56,213 nt of DNA, taken from an uncultured Oscillospiraceae bacterium (GTDB taxonomy: Bacteria; Bacillota; Clostridia; Oscillospirales; Oscillospiraceae). The stretch covers positions 1 to 56,213 of the forward strand of contig CANREY010000002.1 in the NCBI GenBank assembly GCA_947629755.1, given 5' to 3'. The translations under genes were made by a program, and so were the position numbers. How positions within the stretch are numbered: the first letter of the stretch is position 1; each line of letters opens with the position of its first letter. This document shows positions 39,399 through 48,523 of this stretch, in pieces. The notes under the pieces are model-generated. The model did no database searches. It saw only the letters and a program-made list of their open reading frames with translations, and was not told where the DNA came from.

Positions 39399-41369
39399 AT
39401 GGAAAATAAGCTCTACTACGGCGTGGCCTACTACCCTGAGTATATGCCTGAGGAGAGAATGAGCAAGGACATGCGTCTGATGACAAAGGCCGGCTTCAAT
39501 TTGATAAGGGTCGCCGAGTCCACCTGGTCCACCTGGGAGCCTGAGGACGGAAGATTTGACTTTACTATCCTCAAACGTACCCTGAAGTGTGCCGAGAGGT
39601 ACGGTTTAGATGTCATTGTCGGTACTCCGACATACGCTATACCACCCTGGATGTACCGTAAATATCCCGATATTATGTCCGAAACTCACTCCGGGCCCTG
39701 CCGTTACGGCCCCCGCCAGAGCTTCGACATAACCCATCAGGCCTACAAATTCCACTGCGAACGCCTTATACGCAGGCTTCTTGAGGTCACCTCAAAATAC
39801 TCCTGCGTCGTCGGCTACCAGATAGACAACGAGACAAAGCCCTACGACACCTGCTCCGACCGGGCCCAGTCCCTTTTCCGCGATTATCTCAGGGAAAAAT
39901 TCGGCTCCGTCGAGGCCCTGAACCGTGAGTTCGGCTTCGCCTACTGGTCAAATTCCGTGTCCTCCTTCGACGAGCTTCCCGACGTGCGCGGCACCATAAA
40001 CGGAAGCTACGGCGCGGAATATCAGGCATTCCAGCGCAAGCTGGTCACCGATTTTCTCCTCTGGCAGCGCTCCATCGTGGACGAATATTTAAAGCCCGGC
40101 CAGTTTGTTACCCACAACTTCGACCTTGAGTGGCGCGGCTGGGGCTACGGCCTCCAGCCGGAGGTGGACCAGTTCGACGCCGCCCGCGCCGTAACTGTGG
40201 CCGGTATCGACATATACCACAAGGCAAGATGCGAGCTCACCGGGGCGGAGATCGCCTTCGGCGGGGCCGTGGCCCGCGGGCTCAAAAAGCAAAATTACCT
40301 GGTGCTTGAGACTCAGGCCCAGGGGAATTTCAGCTACCTCCCCTACCCCGGCCAGCTCAAGCTCCAAGCCCTGTCCCACATCGCAAACGGCGCCCAGTGC
40401 GTGGAGTACTGGCACTGGCACAGCATACATAACTCCTTGGAATCCTACTGGAAGGGCGTGCTGAGCCACGACCTCACCCCCGGCGAGACCTACCGCGAGT
40501 GCTCCGAGATCGGCCACACGCTGGCCGCCCTCTCCGATAAGCTCACCGGCCTTAAAAAGGAGAACAAGGTGGCCGTCATGGTCTCCAACCGCTCCCAGAC
40601 GGGCACCGCTTGGTTCCCCACCTGCCAGATGGGCGGCAAACCCGACAAAAACTACTCCGATTACCTGCGCTGGATATGCGACAGCCTCTACCGGCTCAAC
40701 GTGGAGTACGACATAGTCTCCGACGGCGAGAGGGACTTTTCCGGCTACTCCCTGCTTATTTTGCCCTGCCTCTACTCAGTGAGCGAGGACCTTCTCGGCT
40801 CCATAGCCAAATACGTGGAGGACGGCGGGCGGATACTTGCCACCTTCCGCACGGGCTTTTCAAATGAGCACCTTAAAATATACCACGACGCCCAGCCCCA
40901 TATGCTGACGAAGGTTTTTGGCCTCCGCTACGACCGGTTCACCGTCCCCGAAAACGCCGGCCTCCGCTCCCGCTGGGCAAGCCTCCCTGAGGACGCCGTC
41001 GCCACCGACTGGGTGGAGCTTGCGGACGTCACCACGGCCAAAGCCCTCGTGACCCTGAGCCACCCGGCCTGGGAGGGCCGCCCCGCCGTGACGGTCAACT
41101 CCTACGGCAAGGGCAAGGCCGCGTACCTCACCTGCTGCTTCACCCCCTCCGCCCTTGACGCCGTGCTTCGCCGCCTTCTGCCGGAGTTCAACGTCCGCCT
41201 CCCCGGCCTTGAGTTCCCCATGATCCTCCGCCGGGCCAAAACTCATGACGGCAAGAACCTCATTTTCTTCTTAAACTACTCCGGCTCCCCCCGCACCCTC
41301 CCCGACGGCCAAGTCCTCCCCCCATGGGGCGTCCAGATAACCGAAAACGGCTCCCCCCTCCTGCCCTGA
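39399..41369 (+). CDS. GH42 beta-galactosidase
   Basis: This 656-residue protein has the three-domain GH42 layout. It opens YYGVAYYPEYMPEERMSKDMRLM. The acid/base Glu is in VVGYQIDNETKPYDT (about residue 150), and the nucleophile Glu is in YLVLETQAQGNFSY (about residue 310). QALSHIANGAQCVEYWHWHSIHNSLESYW is typical. The trimerisation domain and a small beta domain end the protein. There is no signal peptide, so it works in the cytosol and would release galactose from imported galacto-oligosaccharides. It is divergent from lacI, and AAGGAGGGTCCTCA stands before its ATG. Confidence 0.95.
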   Translation: MENKLYYGVAYYPEYMPEERMSKDMRLMTKAGFNLIRVAESTWSTWEPEDGRFDFTILKRTLKCAERYGLDVIVGTPTYAIPPWMYRKYPDIMSETHSGPCRYGPRQSFDITHQAYKFHCERLIRRLLEVTSKYSCVVGYQIDNETKPYDTCSDRAQSLFRDYLREKFGSVEALNREFGFAYWSNSVSSFDELPDVRGTINGSYGAEYQAFQRKLVTDFLLWQRSIVDEYLKPGQFVTHNFDLEWRGWGYGLQPEVDQFDAARAVTVAGIDIYHKARCELTGAEIAFGGAVARGLKKQNYLVLETQAQGNFSYLPYPGQLKLQALSHIANGAQCVEYWHWHSIHNSLESYWKGVLSHDLTPGETYRECSEIGHTLAALSDKLTGLKKENKVAVMVSNRSQTGTAWFPTCQMGGKPDKNYSDYLRWICDSLYRLNVEYDIVSDGERDFSGYSLLILPCLYSVSEDLLGSIAKYVEDGGRILATFRTGFSNEHLKIYHDAQPHMLTKVFGLRYDRFTVPENAGLRSRWASLPEDAVATDWVELADVTTAKALVTLSHPAWEGRPAVTVNSYGKGKAAYLTCCFTPSALDAVLRRLLPEFNVRLPGLEFPMILRRAKTHDGKNLIFFLNYSGSPRTLPDGQVLPPWGVQITENGSPLLP

Positions 41370-41376
41370 CGAAAAA

Positions 41377-41398
41377 ATCCCCGGAAATCTCCGGGGAT
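41377..41398. terminator. Terminator after the GH42 gene
   Basis: ATCCCCGG / CCGGGGAT stem. The T-run (TTTTTTC) is on the minus strand, the A-run on the plus strand, so it would also stop transcripts coming from copy 2 of the toxin module. Confidence 0.65.
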
Positions 41399-41409
41399 CA
41401 AATAACGGC

Positions 41410-41439
41410 TTGACAAAGCCGGTTACGCTATGCTATAAT
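41410..41439 (+). promoter_or_regulatory. Promoter of the antisense RNA, copy 2
   Basis: TTGACA and TATAAT are 18 bp apart, with the same following GGGGGCACAAG as in copy 1. Confidence 0.8.
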
Positions 41440-41445
41440 AAGGGG

Positions 41446-41546
41446 GCACAAGAGGGAGCGCCGGTAGACGGCGGTTCCTCCGAGACGGTTTATTTTACAA
41501 AAAGTAACCGCCAGCGGTGGGACGCAATGGCGGTTACTTCTTTTTT
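41446..41546 (+). ncRNA. Antisense RNA, putative antitoxin, copy 2
   Basis: A ~100-base RNA starts near 41446 and ends after the shared stem GTAACCGCCA (41504-41513) / TGGCGGTTAC (41528-41537) plus TTCTTTTTT. The 5' part (GCCGGTAGACGGCGGTTCCTCCG) matches that of copy 1. TTCCTCCG can pair with CGGAGGAA in the toxin leader. Confidence 0.7.
41504..41546. terminator. Bidirectional terminator of the toxin/antisense pair, copy 2
   Basis: GTAACCGCCA / TGGCGGTTAC stem with TTCTTTTTT on the plus strand and TTTTTGT on the minus strand. The stem is kept in copy 1 although the loop sequence has changed completely. Confidence 0.8.
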
Positions 41547-41638
41547 GGCTGATTTCTGTCGACTATGTACAGTACCAGCTTTATGATCGCGATGACCACA
41601 AGGACGAACTGGAAAAGCTCGTTCAACGTAAGCTCCAC
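41534..41638 (-). CDS. Small hydrophobic peptide, putative type I toxin, copy 2 (34 aa)
   Basis: The GTG start lies 7 bases after GGAGG. The peptide (MELTLNELF start, QFVLVVIAIIKLVLYIV helix, DRNQPKKK tail) differs from copy 1 only in conservative Val/Ile and Ala/Val changes in the membrane helix, and several codons differ silently. The hidden ribosome binding site (CCTCCTCC against GGAGGAGG, 41646-41669) is unchanged. It reads towards the galactan island, as copy 1 does from the other side. Toxicity and the antisense control are inferred from the arrangement, not shown. Confidence 0.75.
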   Translation of the reverse strand: MELTLNELFQFVLVVIAIIKLVLYIVDRNQPKKK

Positions 41639-41770
41639 GCAACCACCTCCTCCCTTTTAGCGGAGGAGGCAAGAAGCTTCCTCCGAAAATACCGGAGGAA
41701 CGCACCGCCTACCGTCTTGGCAGGCTCCCGGCCGCGCTCGTTTTCATGCCCCTTGGGCGCGGTTAAATAT

Positions 41771-41799
41771 ATTATACCGCCTTTTTTCGGCATCGTCAA
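41771..41799 (-). promoter_or_regulatory. Promoter of the toxin-like mRNA, copy 2
   Basis: TTGACG and TATAAT are 17 bp apart on the minus strand, start near 41764. The flanking sequence ATTATGTCTACCCATTGACG is the same as in copy 1. Confidence 0.8.
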
Positions 41800-41857
41800 T
41801 GGGTAGACATAATATTTTTGAAAGCACCCCCCCGTTCTGCGTCCAAGGGATAAAAAT

Positions 41858-41887
41858 TCCCCGGCAGCATGAAGCTGCCGGGGATAT
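41858..41887 (-). terminator. Terminator after the DUF5684 gene
   Basis: ATCCCCGGCAGC / GCTGCCGGGGAAT stem with a TTTTTAT tract on the minus strand. Confidence 0.7.
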
Positions 41888-41904
41888 TTCGTATTTTCGG
41901 AGGA

Positions 41905-42402
41905 TCACTTGTCCGCGCCCACGTACTTGGCGCTGCCGAAGCCGAGGGTAAGCATAAAGACGGGGTTCAGGAATATGAGCCCCACGGCGAAGCCCACGCC
42001 CTTGCCAAAGGATCTTGCAAGCTTTACGTTGAACATGATGCTGATGATAAGGGACAAAAGCTGGAAAAAGGTCGTCAGCGACGTCATGACCGACTGGGCC
42101 GTGCCCGCAAGGCCAAGGGTAGTGGTAATGGCGGTAGCCAGAGCGCAGACGATCATAGCCCAGAAGCAGCTCGTCTTCCAGACCCTCTTGAACAGCACAT
42201 AGCTGTTGTAGACGGGTATAAGGGACTTCCAGCCGGGCTCGCTGGCCTTTCTGTAAATGCGCCACTTGGCGATAATGTCCAGAAGATACCATGCCAAAAG
42301 GGCCAGGCAGATGGGCAGCGCGGCCTTTCCGAGGGCGTCGAGGAGATCCTGGAGCTCATCGGGGGAGGTGCCGTCTCCCACGAGCGGAATTAAACCATTC
42401 AT
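41905..42402 (-). CDS. DUF5684-type membrane protein
   Basis: This ~165-residue protein has four membrane segments: LPICLALLAWYLLDII, the CFWAMIVCALATAITTTLG region, LTTFFQLLSLIISIMFNV, and AVGLIFLNPVFMLTLGF. Between the first two is the family's characteristic GWKSLIPVYNSYVLFKRVWK loop (W-K-x-L-I-P-x-Y-N). The function is unknown. The ATG at 42402 was chosen because GGAGG lies 8 bases before it. The earlier ATG at 42417 provides that ribosome binding site sequence itself and has none of its own. Confidence 0.75.
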   Translation of the reverse strand: MNGLIPLVGDGTSPDELQDLLDALGKAALPICLALLAWYLLDIIAKWRIYRKASEPGWKSLIPVYNSYVLFKRVWKTSCFWAMIVCALATAITTTLGLAGTAQSVMTSLTTFFQLLSLIISIMFNVKLARSFGKGVGFAVGLIFLNPVFMLTLGFGSAKYVGADK

Positions 42403-42466
42403 TTCTGTTTCCTCCATTTTCTTACTTTTATACCGACGCGCCGGGGGCACCACGGCTCCCACATCA

Positions 42467-42494
42467 ATTATATCCGAGTATGACGGAATGTCAA
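42467..42494 (-). promoter_or_regulatory. Promoter of the DUF5684 gene
   Basis: TTGACA and TATAAT are 16 bp apart on the minus strand. Confidence 0.75.
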
Positions 42495-42553
42495 ATAAGA
42501 AATGGAAAACCTGCCGGAAAAACGTCAAGCCCCGTCGAATTTTCCGGTATTTT

Positions 42554-45406
42554 TCAGCCCCTTTGTCCGGGGTGGCTGTCGTAATATGTCTTTAAGACCT
42601 GCCCTGTATAGCTCTTTTCGCACTCGGCGCACTCCTCCGGGGTGCCGGTGAAAACTACTTCCCCGCCGCCGTCGCCGCCCTCAGGGCCCAAATCTATTAT
42701 GTGGTCGGCCACCTTGATAACGTCAAGGTTGTGCTCGATGACCACCACCGTATTCCCCGCGTCCACAAGGCGGCTGAGCACGTCCACAAGCTTTCTCACA
42801 TCGTCTGTGTGGAGCCCCGTGGTGGGCTCGTCCAGCACATAGAAGGTGGCCCCCGTGCTCCGCTTTGAAAGCTCCGTGGCCAGCTTCACCCGCTGTGCCT
42901 CGCCGCCGGAGAGGGTGGTGCTGGGCTGGCCAAGCTTCACGTAGCCCAGTCCCACGTCCTGAAGTGTGCGGAGCCTCTCGGCGATCTTTGGCACGTTCTC
43001 GAAAAACTCCACCGCCTCGTCAACGGTCATCTCCAGGACCTCGTTTATATTCTTGCCCTTGTAGCGCACCTCCAGCGTCTCCCGGTTGTATCTCTTACCC
43101 TTGCAGACCTCGCAGGGGACGTAGACGTCGGGGAGAAAGTGCATCTCTATCTTTATGAGTCCGTCGCCCTGGCAGGCCTCACACCGGCCCCCACGGACGT
43201 TGAAGCTGAACCTACCCGCGCCGTAGCCCCTGGCCCTTGCGTCCGGCGTCTGGGCAAAGAGCGTGCGTATGTCGTTGAACACCCCCGTGTAGGTGGCGGG
43301 GTTTGACCGCGGTGAGCGGCCGATTGGCGACTGGTCGATGTCTATTACCTTGTCAAGGTACTCAAGCCCCGCGACCCCGGTGTGCTTTCCCGCTCTTATC
43401 CTCGCCCGGTTGAGCTCCGCCGCCAGCGTCTTATAGAGCACCTCGGTGACAAGGCTGGACTTGCCGGAGCCCGAAACTCCCGTGACGGCGGTCATGACCC
43501 CAAGGGGTATGTCCACATCGATATTTTTAAGGTTATTTTCCGCCGCGCCGGTTATCCTGAGATATTTCCCGGAGCCCTTGCGGTGCTCGGCGGGAATGGG
43601 AATGAACTTTTTCCCCGACAGATACTGCCCCGTGATGCTCTTGTCGCACTTCACTATCTCCTCCGGCGTGCCGGCAAAGACCACCTCGCCGCCGTGGATA
43701 CCCGCTCCGGGGCCTATGTCCACGATGTAGTCGGCTGCAAGCATGGTGTCCTCGTCGTGCTCCACCACCAAAAGGGTATTGCCCAAGTCCCGGAGCCGCT
43801 CCAATGTGGCGATGAGCTTGGCGTTGTCACGCTGGTGAAGGCCGATGGAGGGCTCGTCCAGAATATACAGCACCCCCATGAGGGAGGAGCCTATCTGGGT
43901 GGCCAGCCTTATCCTCTGGCTCTCGCCGCCGGAGAGGGATCCGGCGGACCGGGCCATCGTCAGGTACTGGAGCCCCACGCTCTCCAAAAAGCCCAGCCGA
44001 GAGCGTATTTCCTTTATTATCCTGTCGGCGATGATGTGCTCCTTCTCCGAAAGGTTCGCCTGCACCTCGTCGGTGAACTTCAGCGCCTCGGAGACGGAGA
44101 GCTCGCAAAATTCCGCGATGTTCTTTCCCCCCACCGTCACCGCCAGCACCTCCGGCCGCAGACGCTTTCCGTGGCAGGCCGGGCAGTCGTGGTCGGTCAT
44201 GTACTGCTCCAGATCCCACTTGGCGTAGATGGAGTTTGACTCCCGGTAGCGCCGCTCAAGGTTGGATATTATGCCCTCGAAGGGCCGGGTCATGGTGGTG
44301 TGGCCCCGGTCGGTGGTGTAATTCAAGGTCAGGGCTTCGCCCTTGGTGCCGTAGAGCAGGACGTCTATCACCTCGTCGGGCAGGTCCCGTAGGGGAGTAT
44401 CGAGCCGGAAATGGTAGCGCTTACTTAAGGCGTTGAAGTACATCAGGGCTATTGAGTCGTTTTTGATGTTCCCCCAGCCCGACGCCTGTATGCCGCCGTC
44501 AAGTATGGAAAGGGTCATATTGGGCATGATTATGCTTGGGTCCACCTGACGCTGTACGCCAAGGCCGGAGCACTCCGGGCATGCTCCCAGCGGGGCGTTG
44601 AAGGAGAAAAACCGGGGGGACATCTCCTCGATGGATATGCCGCAGTCCTCGCAGGCGTAGTTTTGGGAGAAGGTCACGTCCCGCTCCTCCTCCGGGATAT
44701 TGACTGTCACAATGCCGCCGGACAGGTTGGAGGCCGTCTCCACGGAGTCGGTGAGCCTCTGCTGTATGCCGTCCCGGACCACAAGGCGGTCGATTATGAT
44801 GTCAATGCGGTGCTTTTTATTTTTGTCGAGCTTTATCTCCTCCTCAAGCTCATACATGGTCCCGTCAACTCTGGCCCGGACGTAGCCGGACCTTCTGGCG
44901 TCCTCGAAAATTTTGGCGTGCTCGCCCTTCCGGCCCCTTATCACCGGGGACATGACCATGATCCTGGTCCCCTCCGGGAAGGCCATGACCTGGTCCACCA
45001 TCTGGTCCACGGTCTGCTGGCGTATCTCCTTGCCGCACTTTGGGCAGTGGGGAATGCCGATATTGGCGTAGAGAAGGCGCAAATAGTCGTATATCTCCGT
45101 CACCGTGCCCACGGTGGAGCGGGGGTTGTTGTTTGTGGTCTTCTGGTCAATGGATATGGCCGGGGAAAGGCCCTCGATGGACTCCACCTCCGGCTTGTCC
45201 TTCTGGCCCAGAAACTGCCGGGCGTAGGCCGACAGGCTCTCCACGTACCGCCTCTGGCCCTCGGCGTAGATGGTGTCGAAGGCAAGACTGGACTTACCTG
45301 AGCCGGAGAGGCCCGTCAGCACCACCAGCTTATCACGGGGAAGCTCGATGTCGATATTTTTAAGGTTATTCTCCCTGGCTCCCCTGACGAAAATACTGTC
45401 TCGCAT
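42554..45406 (-). CDS. uvrA: Excinuclease ABC subunit A
   Basis: This 950-residue protein is full-length UvrA, the DNA-damage sensor of nucleotide excision repair and an ABC-type ATPase with two nucleotide sites. Walker A1 is [16 protein letters not shown] (about residues 31-46), and Walker A2 is [16 protein letters not shown] (about residue 640). Signatures are [16 protein letters not shown] and [17 protein letters not shown]. The zinc modules CPKCGKEI..., CEDCG...CPEC and CEACQGDG...[10 protein letters not shown] are intact. It is a single gene, while its partner uvrB is 24 kb away with radC. GAAGGAC precedes the ATG. Confidence 0.97.
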   Translation of the reverse strand: MRDSIFVRGARENNLKNIDIELPRDKLVVLTGLSGSGKSSLAFDTIYAEGQRRYVESLSAYARQFLGQKDKPEVESIEGLSPAISIDQKTTNNNPRSTVGTVTEIYDYLRLLYANIGIPHCPKCGKEIRQQTVDQMVDQVMAFPEGTRIMVMSPVIRGRKGEHAKIFEDARRSGYVRARVDGTMYELEEEIKLDKNKKHRIDIIIDRLVVRDGIQQRLTDSVETASNLSGGIVTVNIPEEERDVTFSQNYACEDCGISIEEMSPRFFSFNAPLGACPECSGLGVQRQVDPSIIMPNMTLSILDGGIQASGWGNIKNDSIALMYFNALSKRYHFRLDTPLRDLPDEVIDVLLYGTKGEALTLNYTTDRGHTTMTRPFEGIISNLERRYRESNSIYAKWDLEQYMTDHDCPACHGKRLRPEVLAVTVGGKNIAEFCELSVSEALKFTDEVQANLSEKEHIIADRIIKEIRSRLGFLESVGLQYLTMARSAGSLSGGESQRIRLATQIGSSLMGVLYILDEPSIGLHQRDNAKLIATLERLRDLGNTLLVVEHDEDTMLAADYIVDIGPGAGIHGGEVVFAGTPEEIVKCDKSITGQYLSGKKFIPIPAEHRKGSGKYLRITGAAENNLKNIDVDIPLGVMTAVTGVSGSGKSSLVTEVLYKTLAAELNRARIRAGKHTGVAGLEYLDKVIDIDQSPIGRSPRSNPATYTGVFNDIRTLFAQTPDARARGYGAGRFSFNVRGGRCEACQGDGLIKIEMHFLPDVYVPCEVCKGKRYNRETLEVRYKGKNINEVLEMTVDEAVEFFENVPKIAERLRTLQDVGLGYVKLGQPSTTLSGGEAQRVKLATELSKRSTGATFYVLDEPTTGLHTDDVRKLVDVLSRLVDAGNTVVVIEHNLDVIKVADHIIDLGPEGGDGGGEVVFTGTPEECAECEKSYTGQVLKTYYDSHPGQRG

Positions 45407-45583
45407 AATAATGTCCTTCCATGCTGCATTATTTATAAGGAATAGATTTTAGTATAACATCAAATTCACAAAAATTAAATCCCTAATTTTTATATTATTT
45501 TTAGTTTGGTCACGAAATAGACATAAAAAGGGGCTAATATAAAGTCATTCCAAAAGGAAAAACTCAATAAGGAGATTTTTGAT

Positions 45584-47146
45584 ATGAGCGATTACGATTA
45601 CAACGAAAATCCCATCTCCCCCTCCTATCCCGGAAACGGCAACTCCGAGGAGACCGCCCGGACGGAGAACACCGGCGACACGCCGGAGCGCGAGGGGACC
45701 GGCGCTCAGCCCATGAACGCCCAGCAGCCCGCGGACCGCGCCGTACCGAGACAGCCCTACGGCTACAATGACGAGCGCCGGAGCTGGAGCGAGCCCGTCT
45801 ACGAGCCCGCCACGCGCTTTGAGGCGTACACCCCCGGCGGCTACGCCTACGGGGCCCAGAACGTGCCCCCTCAGCCCCCGGAGGACGGGAAGAAGAAAAA
45901 GAAGAAGGAAAAGCGCTCCCACGGCTTTCTCAAGGCCGTCTGCCTCGTCATCGTCTGCGCTCTTGTCGCGGGAGCGGCAAGCTGGCTCGTGGTGGACTAC
46001 ATGCTCGATAACGGCGTGGCCAACCCCGGCAAGACCGTGATCATCGGCGGCGCGGCCAACTCCTTGGCGAACGAGAACGAGCCTGAGCCCACTCCCGGCG
46101 AGGAGCTCACCGGCAATCAGATATATAAGCTTGGCGAAAAGCAGGCGGTGGGCGTGAACACGAGCTTCAACACCACCAACATCTTCGGCATGACCACCCC
46201 CAGGGCGGTCTCCGGCTCCGGCTTTATCATCAGCGAGGACGGATACATTCTCACCAATTACCACGTCATAAGCTACGCCGTGGTCTACGGCGGGGACCTG
46301 ACGGTGCTCATGAAGGACGGCACGGAATACGAGGCCGACATCGTGGGCTACGTTGAGGACAACGACGTGGCCGTCATAAAAATAGACGCCACCGGCCTTA
46401 CCCCCGTGGTGTTCGGCGACTCCGACAAGATCATTGTGGGCGAGGCGGTCTACGCCATTGGCAACCCCCTTGGGGAGCTTGAGTACACCATGACCGACGG
46501 CATCGTCTCCGCTCAGGACCGGGTCATCTCCACCAGAGACGAGATCACCAAGGCCGAGACCTCCATCAACATGTTCCAGATAACCGCCGCCGTCAACTCC
46601 GGCAACTCCGGCGGCCCCGTGTACAACAGCCGCGGCGAGGTCATCGGCATCGTCACCGCCAAATACATGGAGTCCGGCGTTGAGGGCCTTGGCTTCGCTA
46701 TCCCCATAAACGACGCGGTGTCCATCTCCCGCCAGCTCATCGAGCACGGCGCCCTCACCGGCGCGGGCCTCGGTATCCACGGCCGGGACGTGACCGTCCT
46801 CTTTAACGAGGTGGCCATGGAGGCATACAGCATACCCTACGGCGTCTATGTGGAGAGCATCAACAGCGGCTCCGCCGCCGAGAAGGCAGGCCTGCGGGTG
46901 GGCGACATCATCACCGCCATCGGCGGCAAGGAGGTAAACGGCATGGACAGCCTGAAGCTCGCCCTCAAGCGCTTCTCCCCCGGCGACACCACCACCCTCA
47001 CCGTCTACCACATGGGCGACCACATGAGCGCCGGCGAGTCCCGCGACCTCACCATCACCCTTGAGGAGCCCGCCGAGGACACCACCCAGCAGCAGTCCAA
47101 CACCCCCAGCTCCGGCAACAACGGCGGCTTCAACTGGCCGTGGTAA
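45584..47146 (+). CDS. Membrane-anchored HtrA/DegP-type serine protease with PDZ domain
   Basis: This 520-residue protein has a ~110-residue low-complexity cytosolic N-terminus rich in Asn, Glu, Pro and Tyr, ending in a lysine run. One membrane anchor follows (about residues 116-140), then an extracellular trypsin-like domain with His227 (YILTNYHVIS), Asp261 (EDNDVAVIKI) and Ser342 (VNSGNSGGPVYN). The PDZ domain (GVYVESINSGSAAEKAGLRVGDIITAIGG) and a Gln/Ser/Asn-rich tail with NWPW end it. HtrA proteases degrade misfolded exported proteins. It has its own ribosome binding site AAGGAG and is transcribed divergently from uvrA. Confidence 0.95.
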   Translation: MSDYDYNENPISPSYPGNGNSEETARTENTGDTPEREGTGAQPMNAQQPADRAVPRQPYGYNDERRSWSEPVYEPATRFEAYTPGGYAYGAQNVPPQPPEDGKKKKKKEKRSHGFLKAVCLVIVCALVAGAASWLVVDYMLDNGVANPGKTVIIGGAANSLANENEPEPTPGEELTGNQIYKLGEKQAVGVNTSFNTTNIFGMTTPRAVSGSGFIISEDGYILTNYHVISYAVVYGGDLTVLMKDGTEYEADIVGYVEDNDVAVIKIDATGLTPVVFGDSDKIIVGEAVYAIGNPLGELEYTMTDGIVSAQDRVISTRDEITKAETSINMFQITAAVNSGNSGGPVYNSRGEVIGIVTAKYMESGVEGLGFAIPINDAVSISRQLIEHGALTGAGLGIHGRDVTVLFNEVAMEAYSIPYGVYVESINSGSAAEKAGLRVGDIITAIGGKEVNGMDSLKLALKRFSPGDTTTLTVYHMGDHMSAGESRDLTITLEEPAEDTTQQQSNTPSSGNNGGFNWPW

Positions 47147-47337
47147 AGGCCGAGCAAAAAGCCCCAAGTCTTTTCGGTCATATAAAGCGTAAAAGGTTGC
47201 GCCCTGCGGCGCGTATCGAAATAGGGGAGGGTTTAGAACCCTCCCCTACGGCTATTCTGGATAATTTATCGGTTGACCCGTAGGGGCAGGTCCCAGATCC
47301 ACCCCTACGGGTCAACATCATTTTTTATAAAGAGCCC
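47147..47337. repeat. Short palindromic repeats after the HtrA gene
   Basis: GGGGAGGGTTTAGAACCCTCCCC at about 47224-47246 and a decayed TAGGGGCAGGTCCCAGATCCACCCCTA at about 47281-47307 belong to the dispersed palindrome family. No gene is visible. Confidence 0.6.
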
Positions 47338-47556
47338 CTATAATCCGAGACGGTCGTCCCCACCGGAGGACTGGATAGCAATATTATGAATAAATTCATT
47401 CAGTTCTTCGATAGACATGCTGGAAAAGTCAATCGACATCAAAGACATTTCAGCGGGATCCTGAGGAGCAGCTTCATCGGAAGAAACCGCAAGAGCAGAA
47501 ACGATGAAAGCTATACACATAATAAAAGACAGAATCGCGCATACGCAACGTTTCAT
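47338..47556 (-). CDS. Small secreted peptide precursor (72 aa)
   Basis: I do not recognise a family. A typical signal peptide (MKRCVCAILSFIMCIAFIVSALA, cut after ALA) is followed by about 49 residues, acidic and rich in Ser and Met: SSDEAAPQDPAEM, two related MSIDFSS / MSIEELNEFI pieces, then NIAIQSSGGDDRLGL. No cysteine remains after cleavage. The ATG at 47556 was chosen since the one 12 bases earlier overlaps its ribosome binding site. It has a strong promoter and a ~125-base leader containing a second small ORF. A signal or export-linked peptide is possible but unproven. Confidence 0.65.
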   Translation of the reverse strand: MKRCVCAILSFIMCIAFIVSALAVSSDEAAPQDPAEMSLMSIDFSSMSIEELNEFIHNIAIQSSGGDDRLGL

Positions 47557-47575
47557 AATTATAACCATTCCTTTC

Positions 47576-47638
47576 AGTTACAATCCAAGGCACAGGAGGG
47601 ATAAAATCCGCTCGTCAGCGTCTGGAATTTCGCCATTG
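47576..47638 (-). CDS. Leader mini-ORF (20 codons) before the secreted peptide gene
   Basis: In the leader of the secreted peptide mRNA, GGTGGAGG is followed 6 bases later by an ATG (47638) and 20 codons (MAKFQTLTSGFYPSCALDCN) up to a TGA just before the next ribosome binding site. It could be a short peptide that couples translation to the downstream gene, or chance. Confidence 0.35.
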
Positions 47639-47686
47639 GCAACCTCCACCGCCTTTTTTATTGATATTCGATATATCGATGGCTTT

Positions 47687-47715
47687 AGTATAATCTCGAA
47701 CACGAAGATTGTCAA
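47687..47715 (-). promoter_or_regulatory. Promoter of the secreted peptide gene
   Basis: TTGACA and TATACT are exactly 17 bp apart on the minus strand, start near 47680. Confidence 0.75.
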
Positions 47716-47820
47716 GTGTTTTTTCGTTTTTCGATAAATATTTTTCGTTTCCCGATAATTTTTCCACAATCCGTTCTCGCTACTCCACGACGATGAAAAT
47801 GGCGCCGTAGCAGGCGGCGG

Positions 47821-48041
47821 AGGAAGCGAGGCCACCGTATCAGCACAATCTTTCTATCGGAGGTGCCGGCAAATCCCTTCGGCCTCGCTTCCCCCCTACC
47901 CCCTTCCTACGAGGAGGGGGCTCTTTTATGCGGTTGCGCCTTCGGCGCTGATTTAAATACGGGAGGGTCACGGACCCTCCCCTACGCCAATTATTGAAGA
48001 ATCTCCCAATCCCCCGTAGGGGCGGGTTCTAAACCCGCCCG
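47821..48041. repeat. 221-bp direct repeat, left copy
   Basis: This matches 48943-49163 base for base without any net gap, at over 90% identity by eye. It begins AGGAAGCGAGGCCACCG, contains the inverted pair GGAAGCGAGGCC / GGCCTCGCTTCC (12 bp arms, 47 bp apart), a CCCCCTTCCTACGAGGAGGGGG hairpin and two short palindromes of the dispersed family, and ends in AACCCGCCCG. Nothing in it looks coding. Confidence 0.8.
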
Positions 48042-48523
48042 CCCCCCCGTCCGCCACCGCACCTCCCAAAAAACGCACCCGTAGGGGCCGATGCCCACAT
48101 CGGCCCGTTCCCCCGTCCCGCCCGCAGGCGACAAATCCAATCGCGGCCCTACGGGCCGCAACCTTATTCCCCCGGCTCCCCGTTTTAATGGGGAGCTGTC
48201 GCCTCAGCGACTGAGGGGTCCCGCGAGGCACGCGCCAATTTCTCAGAGCCCTCCCCCGCGTGCTTGCCCCTCCCTTGGGAGGGGGCAGGGGGTGGGGCGT
48301 CTCCCTCATTTTACTTCCTCAGATTAAAAATAAATTATTCACGCCGCCAATGCCCGCAAAAGGTAACCGTCATATATTGCACCGCTTCCTACGCTATGAA
48401 TTATCTACATATGATGTAATAATTTTATACTTGCTAAGTATTTTAGTCAATAGCTAATTCACACCCGACTGATTAAATTTTCCGCGCATACTATAATCAT
48501 GCTTAGAAAGGCGGCGCGGACAT
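48042..48523. other. Gap between the left direct repeat and the XRE gene
   Basis: It holds another short palindrome (GTAGGGGCCGATGCCCACATCGGCCC), a CCCCTCCCTTGGGAGGGG hairpin and an A+T-rich promoter region with TATAAT at about 48492-48497 before the XRE gene. I see no gene. Confidence 0.5.

Noticed and set aside
45545..47167. 540-codon frame opposite the HtrA gene
   Set aside because: Antisense to an intact protease gene with clear catalytic residues; the translated sequence is repetitive Gly/Val/His/Ala.
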